NCBI RefSeq assembly: GCF_000224145.3
Contig: NC_020176.2
Span: 868,693-932,692 of the forward strand
Direction: 5' to 3'
Source: Ciona intestinalis
Taxonomy: Eukaryota > Chordata > Ascidiacea > Phlebobranchia > Cionidae
Length of the DNA: 64,000 nucleotides
Positions 1 to 11,000 of the stretch are shown here, piece after piece. The notes beneath the pieces were generated by a model that did no database searches, was not told the origin of the DNA, and worked only from the letters and a program-made list of their open reading frames with translations. Each line of letters opens with the position of its first letter. Within the stretch, counting starts at the first letter, position 1. Made by a program: the position numbers and the translations under genes.

Positions 1-3000
1 TCAATGGTTCTTTCTACAGATGACACCTCATCATCGTTGTTCCTAAACTCTGAAGAAGAAATTGATTTCTCTTTAACTTGATCCGGATCTTCAACATCTT
101 CTCCAACTTGATCCAGATCTTCAACATCTTCCCCAACTTGATCCAGATCTTCAACATCTTCCCCAACTTGATCCAGATCTTCAACATCTTCCCCAACTTG
201 ATCCGGATCTTCAACATCTTCCCTAACTCGATCCAGATCTTCAACATCTTCCCCAACTTGATCCAGATCTTCAACATCTTTCCCAACTTGATCAAGATCT
301 TTAACATCTTCCCCAACTTGATCCAGATCTTCAACATCTTCCCCAACTTGATCCAGANNNNNNNNNNNNNNNNNNNNNNNNNNNNNNNNNNNNNNNNNNN
401 NNNNNNNAACTTGATACAGATCTTCAACATCTTCCCCAACTTGATCAAGATCTTCAACATCTTCCCCAACTTGATCAAGATCTTCAACATCTTCCCCAAC
501 TTGATGTTGATCTTCAACATCTTTCCCAACTTGATCCAGATCTTCAACATCTTTCCCAACTTGATCCAGATCTTCAACATCTTCTACAACTTGATGCTCA
601 TCATCAACATCTTTCCTAACGTGATCCAGATGTTTAACATTATTTAAATCCACATCAACTTGACCAACCACAACTTGTGAGTTGCGTTCCACACTTGGCA
701 GGAGTGAGCATTCATCCCCACTGTCCACAACATCATTGTTTTCACTATTGCAGTTTATGCTGGGACTAATGATGTCATCACTGTTCCCATGACAACATTC
801 TTCATTGTTTTCTTCTGTTTCCTTAGTGTTTTCAGACTCTCTTTTCCTTGCCTTACCACTCTCTTCATTCTTAGTAATATGGGTTTCTTTTTCTTTAGTA
901 TCAACCTGGGTTTCAGCCAAGTACGGATTTGAGTTTCCATCAACATTCTAAACAACAGTGCATCATAAATTTTACAAGAAAATCATAAGAAGAACTATAA
1001 ATACCTGGGCAACCAAAATGTCTTCCTCTACATCTGTTTCATCTGAGTCGTCATTAACAGACCTTTCAGATTTCTCGTTCATTTTATAAGATGTCTGTGG
1101 CGAGTCAACAGTGAGAAGAACTGAATCATCAAGGTCTGTAATAAGATTTCTATGATAAACATTTCAGTTACTTAATTTTGATTATGACATCATACTACCT
1201 GATGGAATGTCACAATGGATTGGTGATTGTTTGTTATTGTTGACCTCATATTCAGTAATAGCCTCTTTACACTGATTCTGCTTAATAAGTTGATTAAGCC
1301 CAAACTTTTTATACAACTCTACTCTATATTATCTTACCATATTAGGATTCAAATTTTCATTTCGTAATAAATTTTCCTTGCACTCAAAACTCTGTAAAAT
1401 AAACATATCTTAAGAGTTAAAGTTCACAAGCATCCCAAAGACTGTACATGATAGCTTATGTATGAACTATACCTTAATATTTATGGTAACTGGTGGGGGA
1501 TAAAATTATCAACAGATGCTGCAATTACTGATTTAAATTATGTCCATTTAAAGCTTTCTGTAAACTTTGATACAACGGGCAGGTAAAACATCCAAGGTAA
1601 AGTAATAACAATACACCAGGATATCTTATAACTAACATCTTACCTTGTCCCACAGAAATAACAGAGCTTTCTAGAATTGATTCATTGATTGGTTGGGAAT
1701 CTGGAACAAACTGTGACAAAACAAACAACATTATGATGTCAGAACCAAATATTTCCACACCGACTTACATCATCATCAACTTGTTGAAGAGGTTTCTTGA
1801 AAGATGTTTCCGGTGTATCAGCAGCAAGTAATGTTGTTGTTGATGAAATTGGGGTTGATATTGCTGATTTCATCCAAGTTGACTAAAAGTGAATTATTTC
1901 GTTCAAAACACAATTTAATTGTAAGCTATATTTTGTACCAATGTTCTGTCTGCCATACAGAAGTTGATTAGGGTAAAAACAAACATAATGCAGGTCTGCA
2001 CTCTTAATTTTCTACATTAGAATTAACAAGTACATACCATATTCCCACACAGCAGATAATAAATATGTTACAAACCATTGAACAAACCTTAATATTTGTG
2101 CAGGAATCAAATGTGGAATCCAATGCAGCATGAACCTGTTTAATGTTTAATATTACTTACTCAATGCATCCAAATAAGTATTATACATGAAAATACCTGA
2201 TTATATGTGCATTCTATGTTCGCAAACTTTATTTTATCTCCATGTTTTATTGAATATCGAACTTGTGGCTTCAACTTCATTTTCCCGAGTCTTGTTTTGT
2301 TACGACTTCCATAATCGTAGACAAATACCTGGTCGTCAACTACCTGGGTATGAACAATCCTATTAGTTTGGTTTTGATACGTGTATATATAGTAGGTTGG
2401 GGTGACAATCGTAAGATGGTCCATGTTTTCATTCTGTTTTATCACCCCATTTGGTAAACACCGATTAATATGGAAATATAAAACCAGGCATAATATAAGT
2501 GTAGCAAAATATACAACTCCTTTGGCAATTTAATTTTCAAACCAGCATTTCACCATATTTTGCCTTTATCTAAATCAAATATATTTAGTTAATATATTCC
2601 CTTACCTCGATACAAGCATGCTGCTTGCTCAATGCTATCCCATTTTCAATACAAACTCCACAATCCGAATGTCTACCTAGTGAAATATAAATATTTTTGT
2701 ATGTAACAATCATGCTGCTCTCTCTAATAAAAAAGGTTTTAAACACGACTTGGAAAAATAGCGCTAAATTTAATATACATCAATGATAATTGATACTAAT
2801 TGAAACAGAAACCTTAGTGCATAGTTGCATACATGGTAGGGTGGGGAAAGATGGGACACCTGTTCATTCCATTTTTTGTCCCATTTAGTAGTAGTAAACC
2901 AGAAAAATTCAAAGAACTATAAAACTGTGTGCTAAAGGTGTCCCATCTTCCCCCACCCTATTATATATATTTACAATACATTGGCTTATTGCACCCAAAA

Positions 3001-3332
3001 AGTCCAAAATATTTGTACTAAGCTTACCAATAATATTCTCTCCTTCTAATATCGGGTATTCTTTCTACTTTTCCCTGGTTGTTAATCTGATAAAGAAAGA
3101 TAAGTTCTTTAACATTACATGGGCAAATTAAGTAATTTACAGTGAGCATGAGGTGCATAAATAAACTGTGCGTCTGATCCACTTTGCACCCATATTAACT
3201 TACAGCTTGACAGGGAGCATAAGACTTACCACAAGTTTCCCAATTTGTTTCCTTTCACCACAATCATCATCATCCTTGGTTTGAAACAAATGTTTCGTCT
3301 AAATCCAGCTGTTGTGTGCATGGGAAATCCAT
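1..3332 (-). CDS. mdc1: MDC1-like FHA-domain DNA-damage checkpoint mediator (3' end outside window)
   Basis: Exons in transcript order: 3230-3332, 3028-3086, 2606-2676, 2197-2343, 2088-2135, 1769-1882, 1644-1710, 1473-1489 (17 nt, tentative), 1338-1391, 1199-1280, 1005-1135, and 947 to beyond base 1. The N-terminus reads MDFPCTQQLDLDET, with a TQ site close to the start as in vertebrate MDC1. An FHA domain follows, with pieces ENIIGRHSDCGV, ALSKQHACIE, DYGSRNKTRL and HGDKIKF. Exon 1005-1135 contains SDETDVEEDI, which resembles the CK2-phosphorylated SDTD motifs of MDC1 that bind NBS1. The last exon is acidic and holds the 10-residue repeat. MDC1 binds phosphorylated H2AX and recruits repair factors in the nucleus; that role is inferred from homology. 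BRCT domains would lie beyond the edge. Exons 1 and 2 each have one base too many for a continuous frame. The spacer to DARS2 is 228 bp. Confidence 0.72.
81..623 (-). repeat. 30-bp coding minisatellite, about 16 visible units
   Basis: The plus-strand unit is close to atccagatcttcaacatctt followed by ccccaacttg. Nine units lie at 81-350 and about seven at 414-623, with the last ones degenerate and an N gap between. On the minus strand, in the frame of the MDC1-like exon, each unit gives EDVEDLDQVG. The frame is open from 947 through the repeats to the window edge. Other frames are also open because the unit length is a multiple of three, so long ORFs here on either strand are not independent evidence for genes. 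Confidence 0.9.
358..407. other. Assembly gap (50 N) inside the minisatellite
   Basis: Exactly 50 N, a placeholder size. The units on the two sides are out of register by 3 bases, so the true repeat number is unknown. Confidence 0.98.
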
Positions 3333-3560
3333 AGATATTCTATAACATCATATAAACTATCTGAAAAAAACTGTAAAACCTAACACAGGTCTAAAATTGT
3401 AATCATAAGTTAGGAACTCCATTTTTTTGCAAAAGTAAGGAACATGACCTCATTTTCAAGACATTTACTTCAGCAGTACAGCATAAAACATTGATTGCAA
3501 TAAATAAAGTGATTTTATCACATTTTTTTTGCTTTCGAATTACGTTAAAATAAATTGAAT

Positions 3561-5477
3561 TTATTTATCCGAAACATTAGTTTTAATATGAAACTCTTTT
3601 AATATATTTGAATTGATTGAAATTGGTGAATTTGTCATCAGATCTTCACCGCGTGAATTTTTCGGGAAAGCTATCACATCTCGTATTGTTTCTGTCCCGC
3701 ATAGAATAGACATAATTCTGTCGATACCGAATGCAATTCCTCCATGCGGTGGGGCACCAGAGTTAAGAGCTTCCAATAAATACGAAAGTTCGGTAAAATC
3801 GAGGTTGAGAAGTGTGAATATTTGTCGTTGAAGTTTTGAGTCGTGGATGCGAATCGATCCTCCCCCTACTTCATTTCCATTCAGTACAAGATCATAGGCT
3901 TGACTTCGTACTTTTAAGGGGTCAACTTCAAGTAAATGTACATCATCTGGATGTGGGGAAGTGAATGGATGATGTACAGTGCATAAGCTTCCAGTGTATG
4001 GGTCAGCTTCAAACAAAGGGAAATCAACCACCCATAAAAACTGATCTAAATCAACATTTCGATGTTTCACTGAAATTTCATCAAATATTCTTGAAATAAT
4101 TCTTCTTAACGCGCCTAATGTTTTTTGTGCCGACCTTTTTTCTCCCCATGAAACAACAACAATGTCACTACCCCCTAATTGCAGATGATCAACCAGTTGT
4201 TTTGTGACCATTGAGCCAATATTTGTGTTCTTGTGATAACCACTCCATTGACCATTTACAAGACCAAGCAACGCATATGGAGAAGGGTCATCTATGGCAG
4301 ATGTCATTCTACTCCCAATATACCTTCGAAACTTTGAAGAGAAATGTTTCTGAGCATTCTCCACAACCACAGCTTGTATATTCACTGGATCGGAGTGATC
4401 ACCTTGAAATAGTTCAACCAAAGTATCTGGAATAAAAGTAGTGATATCATGAAGCAACATACCAAACCTTGTATCAGGTTTATCACTCCCATACTTTGAC
4501 ATTGCATCATCATATGTTATTAGTTTAAACGATTCATCTGAAAATTTACGCGGCCAACTTGACTTTATCACTTCTTCAGATAACTTGATGACATCATTAA
4601 CATCGACAAATGACATCTCTATGTCAAGTTGCGTAAACTCCACTTGTCGATCCCTCTTAAAAGGTTCATCTCTGTAACAACGAGCGAACTGGTAATATCT
4701 ATCCACTCCACCTATCATCAGTAGTTGTTTCAATTGTTGTGGGCTCTGTGGGAGGGAGTAAAACTTTCCTGGGTTCGAAGACGATGGCACTATGAACTCT
4801 CTAGCCCCTCCTGGTGTTGGGTGAAAGAGAGTTGGAGTTTCGACTTCAACAAAACAATTTTCCTCCAGACTTTTTCTCATCTTGGAAAGGACTTTTGATC
4901 TGAGTCGAAGATTTTGTTGAAGAATGTCGCCTCGAATATCAAGGTATCGATATTTCTGACGTATCCTTTCTCCTTTACCTGCGAACTTTTGAACTCTGAA
5001 GGGAAGAAATTTACATTTATTAAGGATTTCTATGTTATCGGGTATTATTTCTATTTCTCCTGTTATCATATTAGGGTTGGCTTGGCCTTCTGGACGAGTT
5101 GTAACTTTTCCTGTGACTTTCACCACAGATTCTGGTTTAACATTTTGAAATGTTTGATTTTTATCTTCGTATCCAGTTATTAAAATCTGGACTGAGCCAA
5201 AAGAGTCTCTTAACACAAGGAAGTCTTTTCTTTTATATTCCAACCAACCACATAATGAAACTGCTTCTCCAGCATTTTTAATCCTAAGTTCCCCACAAGT
5301 GTGGGACCGGTAGGAAAACTTGCTGTTGGGTAACTTTTCATTTTTTATACTTTGTACAACTTGTGGGATGGCTGAATTTGAAGTAAATTGTTTTGTAACA
5401 ATGCATATTGTTACAGGATTAAATTTGGGTCGGAATTTAAATAATATAGGTCGTACAACCCTAAACAACTTTAACAT
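3561..5477 (-). CDS. DARS2: Mitochondrial aspartyl-tRNA synthetase
   Basis: Single uninterrupted 638-codon frame. It charges mitochondrial tRNA-Asp with aspartate in the matrix. The first 35 or so residues are basic and hydroxylated, consistent with a mitochondrial targeting peptide. An OB-fold anticodon-binding domain spans about 60-155. The class II core follows, with motif 1 around ETPTLFHPTPGGAREF (213-228), motif 2 around ARCYRDEPFKRDRQVEFTQ (265-283) and motif 3 GGIAFGIDRI (about 579-588). KYGSDKPDTRFG and NGNEVGGGSIRIHD mark it as the bacterial/mitochondrial type with the large GAD insertion, not the cytosolic enzyme. The length matches human DARS2 (about 645). The start at 5477 gives the best leader. 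The lack of introns contrasts with the multi-exon vertebrate gene and with its neighbours. Confidence 0.95.
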   Translation of the reverse strand: MLKLFRVVRPILFKFRPKFNPVTICIVTKQFTSNSAIPQVVQSIKNEKLPNSKFSYRSHTCGELRIKNAGEAVSLCGWLEYKRKDFLVLRDSFGSVQILITGYEDKNQTFQNVKPESVVKVTGKVTTRPEGQANPNMITGEIEIIPDNIEILNKCKFLPFRVQKFAGKGERIRQKYRYLDIRGDILQQNLRLRSKVLSKMRKSLEENCFVEVETPTLFHPTPGGAREFIVPSSSNPGKFYSLPQSPQQLKQLLMIGGVDRYYQFARCYRDEPFKRDRQVEFTQLDIEMSFVDVNDVIKLSEEVIKSSWPRKFSDESFKLITYDDAMSKYGSDKPDTRFGMLLHDITTFIPDTLVELFQGDHSDPVNIQAVVVENAQKHFSSKFRRYIGSRMTSAIDDPSPYALLGLVNGQWSGYHKNTNIGSMVTKQLVDHLQLGGSDIVVVSWGEKRSAQKTLGALRRIISRIFDEISVKHRNVDLDQFLWVVDFPLFEADPYTGSLCTVHHPFTSPHPDDVHLLEVDPLKVRSQAYDLVLNGNEVGGGSIRIHDSKLQRQIFTLLNLDFTELSYLLEALNSGAPPHGGIAFGIDRIMSILCGTETIRDVIAFPKNSRGEDLMTNSPISINSNILKEFHIKTNVSDK

Positions 5478-5693
5478 TTCAGTTTACTATATACAGCCTA
5501 ATCCTCTAAAAAAACTTATGATGTGTAATAAAGTTACCAAGGTAAAACTTGTTGAAACATAAACTACTATTTTGCATAATACCAACCACTGTTAAATATT
5601 CTTTATTTTTATTCCAAAAATAAAGTCATATTATGGCAGTTTTATGTTGAACAAGAAGTGATTGCTTGTGTTTATCGCAAGCCATGAAAATCT

Positions 5694-5861
5694 GAAGAAT
5701 CTCCCCCCCCCCAACCTTATTTTCTAACCACTAACACCTAACCCCTAGGTTAGGGTGTTAGGTGTTGATGGTTAAGGGGTTAGTAGTTAGTGATTATATG
5801 GGTTAGTAGTTAGTGGTTATAGGGGTTGGTGGTTAGCAAATAAGGTGGGGGGAGATTCTTC
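5694..5861. repeat. Near-palindrome with TTAGG-like interior
   Basis: The left arm starts gaagaatctccccccccccaa; the right arm ends with the complement ggtggggggagattcttc. The second half carries repeated gggttagtagttagtg units. The overall form is a 168-bp hairpin, probably a non-autonomous foldback element. Confidence 0.75.
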
Positions 5862-6135
5862 ACTACCACCGAAAATCTAACTTAATGACAAAGTAACACA
5901 ACTGCTACAGCTAAAGTAACTGTAATTTAATAAAGCAAACAAAATCACCTGCGCTGAATTCTTATGCGCATCATCGTTTACACAATATCAATCATTCGTA
6001 AGGAATCGTAACTGCTGACACCTTACTCAGAAGATTTTCACAACTAAATCTGAAATATCATTTTGAAAACATTTATTGCAAAAAGGGGAATACCCACGAT
6101 TCGCGCGTTTGCGTTTTTATAGATGTACCATTTTT

Positions 6136-6460
6136 AGCATAGCTGAATGTAACTTTTTTTATCCCCGCGTGCACGGGAAAACGACAGTCATTCTAACATG
6201 GATGTTCTGATTCATACATTCGTGCCAGCTTACGAGCTACCATTTATGTGACTTTGTGGGTGATTGTTTCTTTCTGTATGACTGTAAATTTGGATCAATG
6301 ATATACCCATTAGGAACCATTGGATTGGCCTTTAGATGTCTGCTGGTCAAAAGACACACATGCTCACAATTCGTTAGTTCAGCTGCAAACACGCTCCTAA
6401 TGCTAGCAGGATCTAGCACAGATTCCAGTATCGTCAGTTTGGAGAAAACGCTCTAACCGC
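6136..6460 (+). mobile_element. Composite SINE copy, near full length
   Basis: The 5' part contains ttatccccgcgtgcacggga and cgtgccagcttacgagctac. The 3' part contains cccattaggaaccattgga followed by a degenerate core. It is the same order as the copy at 36187-36490. Confidence 0.6.
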
Positions 6461-7246
6461 TATGACGCACGGCACCGGACAAACTAATCGCCCCTCAACG
6501 ACTATAGGTGGCTGTACACAGTATCCGGAATTCGTCCGTTTTGTATGTTTTGTCCGGATTTCGCTGCCACATGCGGAATTGGACACGGGTTTGCATACGC
6601 GAATAAACCAACGTAAGTCAATTAAGCTAACAAATTTACATAAGCACACATAGAGTGCAGTAAATATGCCCTATAAATAGAGTTGCAGAATAGGTATATA
6701 GTAGCGCTATACATGTAAAAACTGTGTTCATTAGATATATTGAGAAGCTAGATGTTAACACCACTAAATTTAAAAGCTCATAATCGAAGAACTTTTAAGA
6801 AAACGCAAGTCGAAGTTTTGTCACAATTTTATCTGGTCTGATGTATGTTGCTAAAACTGGGGTGCTTGCGGCTAACATTTCAAGGAGTTATCCTATTTGG
6901 GTTTAATCGCAGTAGACTACCGTTTGTTTAATAGAATATACACCGACGTGCTGTGTGTAGGTGCAAATGTGACTTTGTACTTTCTTTGTAATTGAAAATC
7001 CAATTCAGCAAACTCCGTGCGGCAATATAATTGCCCATCTTCTCGTGATACATAATATAACACAATGTGTCCACAAGCAGAACAAAGCAGTTCGTATGCA
7101 ACGGTTCAACAAATATTGACCTTATATTAACCAGCAGTTATAGCGCATACTATGAGCGTGCTAGCAGTCACAAACACTTGTTAAATACCAATCCACAGTA
7201 AATAATGATGTGGTAGTCGCAGTTGGGGCAATACTCACGTGGTCGT

Positions 7247-7264
7247 ATATATATATATATATAT
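7247..7264. repeat. (TA)n microsatellite
   Basis: Nine uninterrupted TA/AT dinucleotides in the SLC13 upstream region. Confidence 0.9.
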
Positions 7265-7380
7265 AAAGTTGGCTTATAGCAGGGCGCTGTGTAAAGTCGA
7301 GTTGTGTTAAGTATAGTTGCTAAAAAAAGACTCTAGTTAAGGATATAAATGCAACGAAAACTATTTGCTTATTTTTAGAA

Positions 7381-7576
7381 ATAGGGTGTGGTAAGATGGG
7401 ACACCTTCAGCACTTCATATTCAAATATTCTGATCGTGTTTTAAACAATTAACAGCGGTCAATGGGAGTCGCCAGGATGAGGTTTTATAACTCTGTGAAT
7501 ATTTTTTACTAAACTAAATGGAAGAGGAAGATAGAATAAACAAAGGTGTTCCATCTTTCCCACACCCTACTATATG
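7381..7576. mobile_element. Hairpin MITE, full length
   Basis: About 195 bp with inverted ends: left agggtgtggtaagatgggac, right gttccatctttcccacaccc. The interior shares gtgttttaaacaattaacag and a poly-pyrimidine middle with the other copies in this window. It is a non-autonomous DNA transposon by structure; no transposase is present. Confidence 0.8.
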
Positions 7577-7584
7577 TTAATGCA

Positions 7585-7589
<5 letters not shown>

Positions 7590-7622
<33 letters not shown>
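7590..7622. repeat. (TA)16 microsatellite
   Basis: An uninterrupted TA tract, 33 bp, just after the MITE. Such tracts are usually length-polymorphic. Confidence 0.95.
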
Positions 7623-7624
<2 letters not shown>

Positions 7625-8047
7625 GAACACTTTGTCAGCAATATTTATGTTAGTTCTATCCGCCATTTAGTTATAAACTGCTTGTTAGCATCGCCTTTAG
7701 GTTGGGAAACCTATAGAGACAAGATTGAATTCAAACACACCCAAAAACAACAACATGGTACAGAATAATCAGTCAAACGAGATCAAATTAAACGGCGTTT
7801 ACAAGTCTTTCAGTATAGACGGGCGTTGATAACAGATCACAGTGGCTAAGTGTCAGGCATTGAAATGTTGCATTTTGCGGCGATATTTTCGAGGATAGCA
7901 TTTGTGTTTATAGGAGATTCAGAAAAATATGAAACCATTCAACGCAGATTTATAGGTAATACTTCAATGTTTTGCTTTTCAGAAATACTACTTTACATCT
8001 CTTTAAAGCTATAGGAAGATTTACGTTAATCGAAATATTCCACTGTA

Positions 8048-11000
8048 ATGGCCGTGCCGATGGTTTTGCGGCAGATATGGGCATTTCGGAACACCCTCTA
8101 TATTATTATACCACCAATATTGTTGTTGCCAATCCCTATCATCATCAACAGCACCGTAAGTGAATGTTTTGCGGCATTAAGCTAATATTGTTTCTCAAAC
8201 ATCAGTTTCCTCTAAAAGTTTAACCGTTAAACTCATTCCCTTGTAAACATATTGCTTTATTAATAGCAGTGTCATTTAATGGTAACGGACTCAAGGTTTA
8301 ACCTTTAACGTACAGCTTTAAAGCAAGCTTTCATTTTATTTTATATATACCGCATACCGGCACAAGCATACACCACAAACAAAGCTTTACGCTTCCCAAA
8401 CTTACTCTGCGGTTAACGCACTTACCGCTGCTACCCATCTACAAATATGTAGTTAGACTTGCCTAGATTTTGCCTAGACCCCACAGTTCAATATATAAAA
8501 AAAATCTTTGTTTTTTTTATTTTAATTGAGTTGTATGTCACTTTTTATGATCGCGTGATAAATAAGCTACACGACAGTGGTTATAAGTGAAAACATACGA
8601 AGTCGCTCTGAAATGGGTGTTCTATTATACACTTTATGTCCGCGTAACCCTGTATAGGTTTTTCGTTTTTGTTTTATTTAAATTACTATTATATAGCTCT
8701 ACTATAAAGACTTTTGGCCTCTCCCAAAGTAATTCCCATATAGGTTAATCTAACGGGGTTTGCTATAAGTTGAAAACCATTTTTTAGAAATTACCTTTTA
8801 GGAAGCGTCATGTGGATATGCAATTCTATTAATGGCAATTTATTGGATCACTGAAGCTATACCGTTGGCTGCGACGGCTTTCTTGCCGTTAATTATTTTC
8901 CCATTGAGTGGGGTAATGACAGCATCTGCAGTAAGCGCTGCATATTTCACTGATACAGCTTGGTTGTTCGTGGGTGGGCTTATTATTGCTGTGTCTGTGG
9001 AAGTCACTGGCTTGCATAAACGAATTGCTCTCAGGGTTCTGCTGTTTGTGGGAGCAAAACCAAGATGGTAAGATCATGAACAAACTTGAATAAATAAAAT
9101 TGACGCCTAAAGTTTAACGTTTAACCTTGTTAACTGTTAACATCGATAAAAAATATTGCTTGCTTATTTTTTAAGACACATGTAATCCGCCTGTTGAATT
9201 GGCTATGTAGATCTGTGCTGTTATTTTACGTTTCAACTTATAATCATCAGACGAATTAGAGCCTTTTCTGACGACTAAAACACAGCAGTTGTCAACTGAA
9301 AACCCTACTTGTGCGTCTTGTACTGTCGTCGTAAAATGTAGTTCAAACATTACAACTCTGAAATTATGGCCAATGGAGCAAATGGCAACGATCGTTTGGT
9401 CACTCACGTTTTTTTTTACTTTTGCAGTTTAATGTTCGGGTTTATGATGACGACATACTTCTTGTCGATGTGGATAAGCAACACAGCCACAACAGCTATG
9501 ATGCTTCCCATTGTTGAAGCTGTGTTCCGTGAACTGAAGGCGGGTGAGGAAAAGAGAGCAAATGAGGTGACATATATTTGGTCTAGTCTGGTGGTTGGGC
9601 GTTTGTGGGCCGAGAGCGGGAGGTTTAGGTTCAAAGCTCGGCGGTTGAAGTTGTTAATGATAAAATGCGTTTCAGAACGACATTTTTTTGCTTTTAATTG
9701 GTCTTTGAGGTAAAATCTTATAACAAAACATATATGCGATGGAAAAAGTGATGTTATAATAGTTATATAAATCAAACTAAATCCAAACGACATTGTCTTC
9801 ATTCTTATGTTCGCTTCATAAAATAGATCTTGGATAAGTTGAAAACACAAAGGAGTCACGACACCAACGCTGAGGTTGATAGTGGCAAAGCATCGACGTC
9901 ATTTTGTAACAGAAGTTTCGAAGACAACGATCAGGTTGGCATATAAACGAATGCAATTTTGAATGATATTAATTTTGTCCGCTGTTCGGTCATAATAGCG
10001 AAGAACGGGAAAGTTTACAGGAGCGAAAAGACGGGTATAACGGTAAAACAACAGTTGTTAAAACACGCTTGTGGATAAAACAGAAAGAAAAGAAATGTAT
10101 GTAGTATTCGAATACGCTTAGTATCGATCACAGCCGATGAATACAAATTCAAATGATTTATTATGAACTAACACACTTATTCGGTTACCGTATTTTTAGA
10201 ATCATAATCTATTGTCATAATTTCAAACACGAGGCAATCAGTGTTGCACACAACAATTTACAATCACTTGATGGCGTTAGCATTAAACCAAAACACTACA
10301 ATGTAGCCTATATATTATACACTATAGTCTATATACGTCGCCTGTTGATCTGTATACCTTTTTTGGCTTGTCTTACATTTTACGATACTAATGTTTCGAT
10401 GTACCTGATATTGCAGAATGAGAATAAAAATGAAAAAGAAAGTCAAATCGCCGACTTTAATGACGTAATATTTATACCGGTAAGTCGTGTATGCCTGCTT
10501 TGTTAACATAAAGGCGCATTAACATGTACATTTTTGGTGCTTTCACATTAATATGAACTTTGCTATACGTGTTGGAATATATAAAAATGCAATGTTAACG
10601 CCTAGTAGTGTGAAAGAGACATTCTGGCTTTTTTTAATAAGACAAATGGAAAATTGCTAGAAGATGTCTTCCTGAGTTATACCTGTCAAAACATAAATAC
10701 TAATGTTTAGTGTTCGTGTGTATTTGACCTCCAGGATGATATTGAGACGGAAGAACAAAGAAACAAACGAATGGACAATCTTATAAAGGGGATCACACTT
10801 TGCGTGCCATATGCTGCTAGCATTGGTGGAACAGCTACTGTAACAGGGACAGGCCCAAACCTTGTATTGTCCGGACAGTTTGCCACGTAAGTTAACGAAA
10901 TTTACTGTTAACGTGATGAAGAATACATCCTCTGCCGATAAGCTTTTTAAATATTGTTTTACGTGTAATCTTCAAAACATTTGTTCCAACTACAACCGTT

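Larger units (their letters stand above)
5478..8047. other. Intergenic, DARS2 5' flank to SLC13 start (divergent)
   Basis: No gene recognised. It holds a near-palindrome (5694-5861), a composite SINE copy (6136-6460), two AT dinucleotide tracts and a MITE (7381-7576), each listed separately. Both neighbouring promoters must lie here, but I see no specific motif I can defend. Confidence 0.6.

Noticed and set aside
81..623. CRISPR-like regular 30-bp repeats
   Set aside because: Units are directly adjacent with no spacers and encode protein; the genome is eukaryotic.
78..647. Long plus-strand ORF and alternative minus-strand ORF over the 30-bp repeat
   Set aside because: They exist only because the unit is a multiple of three. 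The acidic minus frame is the one continuous with flanking non-repeat coding sequence.
2197..5477. DARS2 and the MDC1-like gene as a trans-spliced operon
   Set aside because: The spacer is 228 bp. Tunicate operons as I recall them have much shorter gaps, and no spliced-leader acceptor can be shown from sequence alone.
10153..10506. 117-residue plus-strand ORF in the SLC13 intron
   Set aside because: Only its end coincides with a real exon (10417-10479), which is read in a different frame with proper splice sites.
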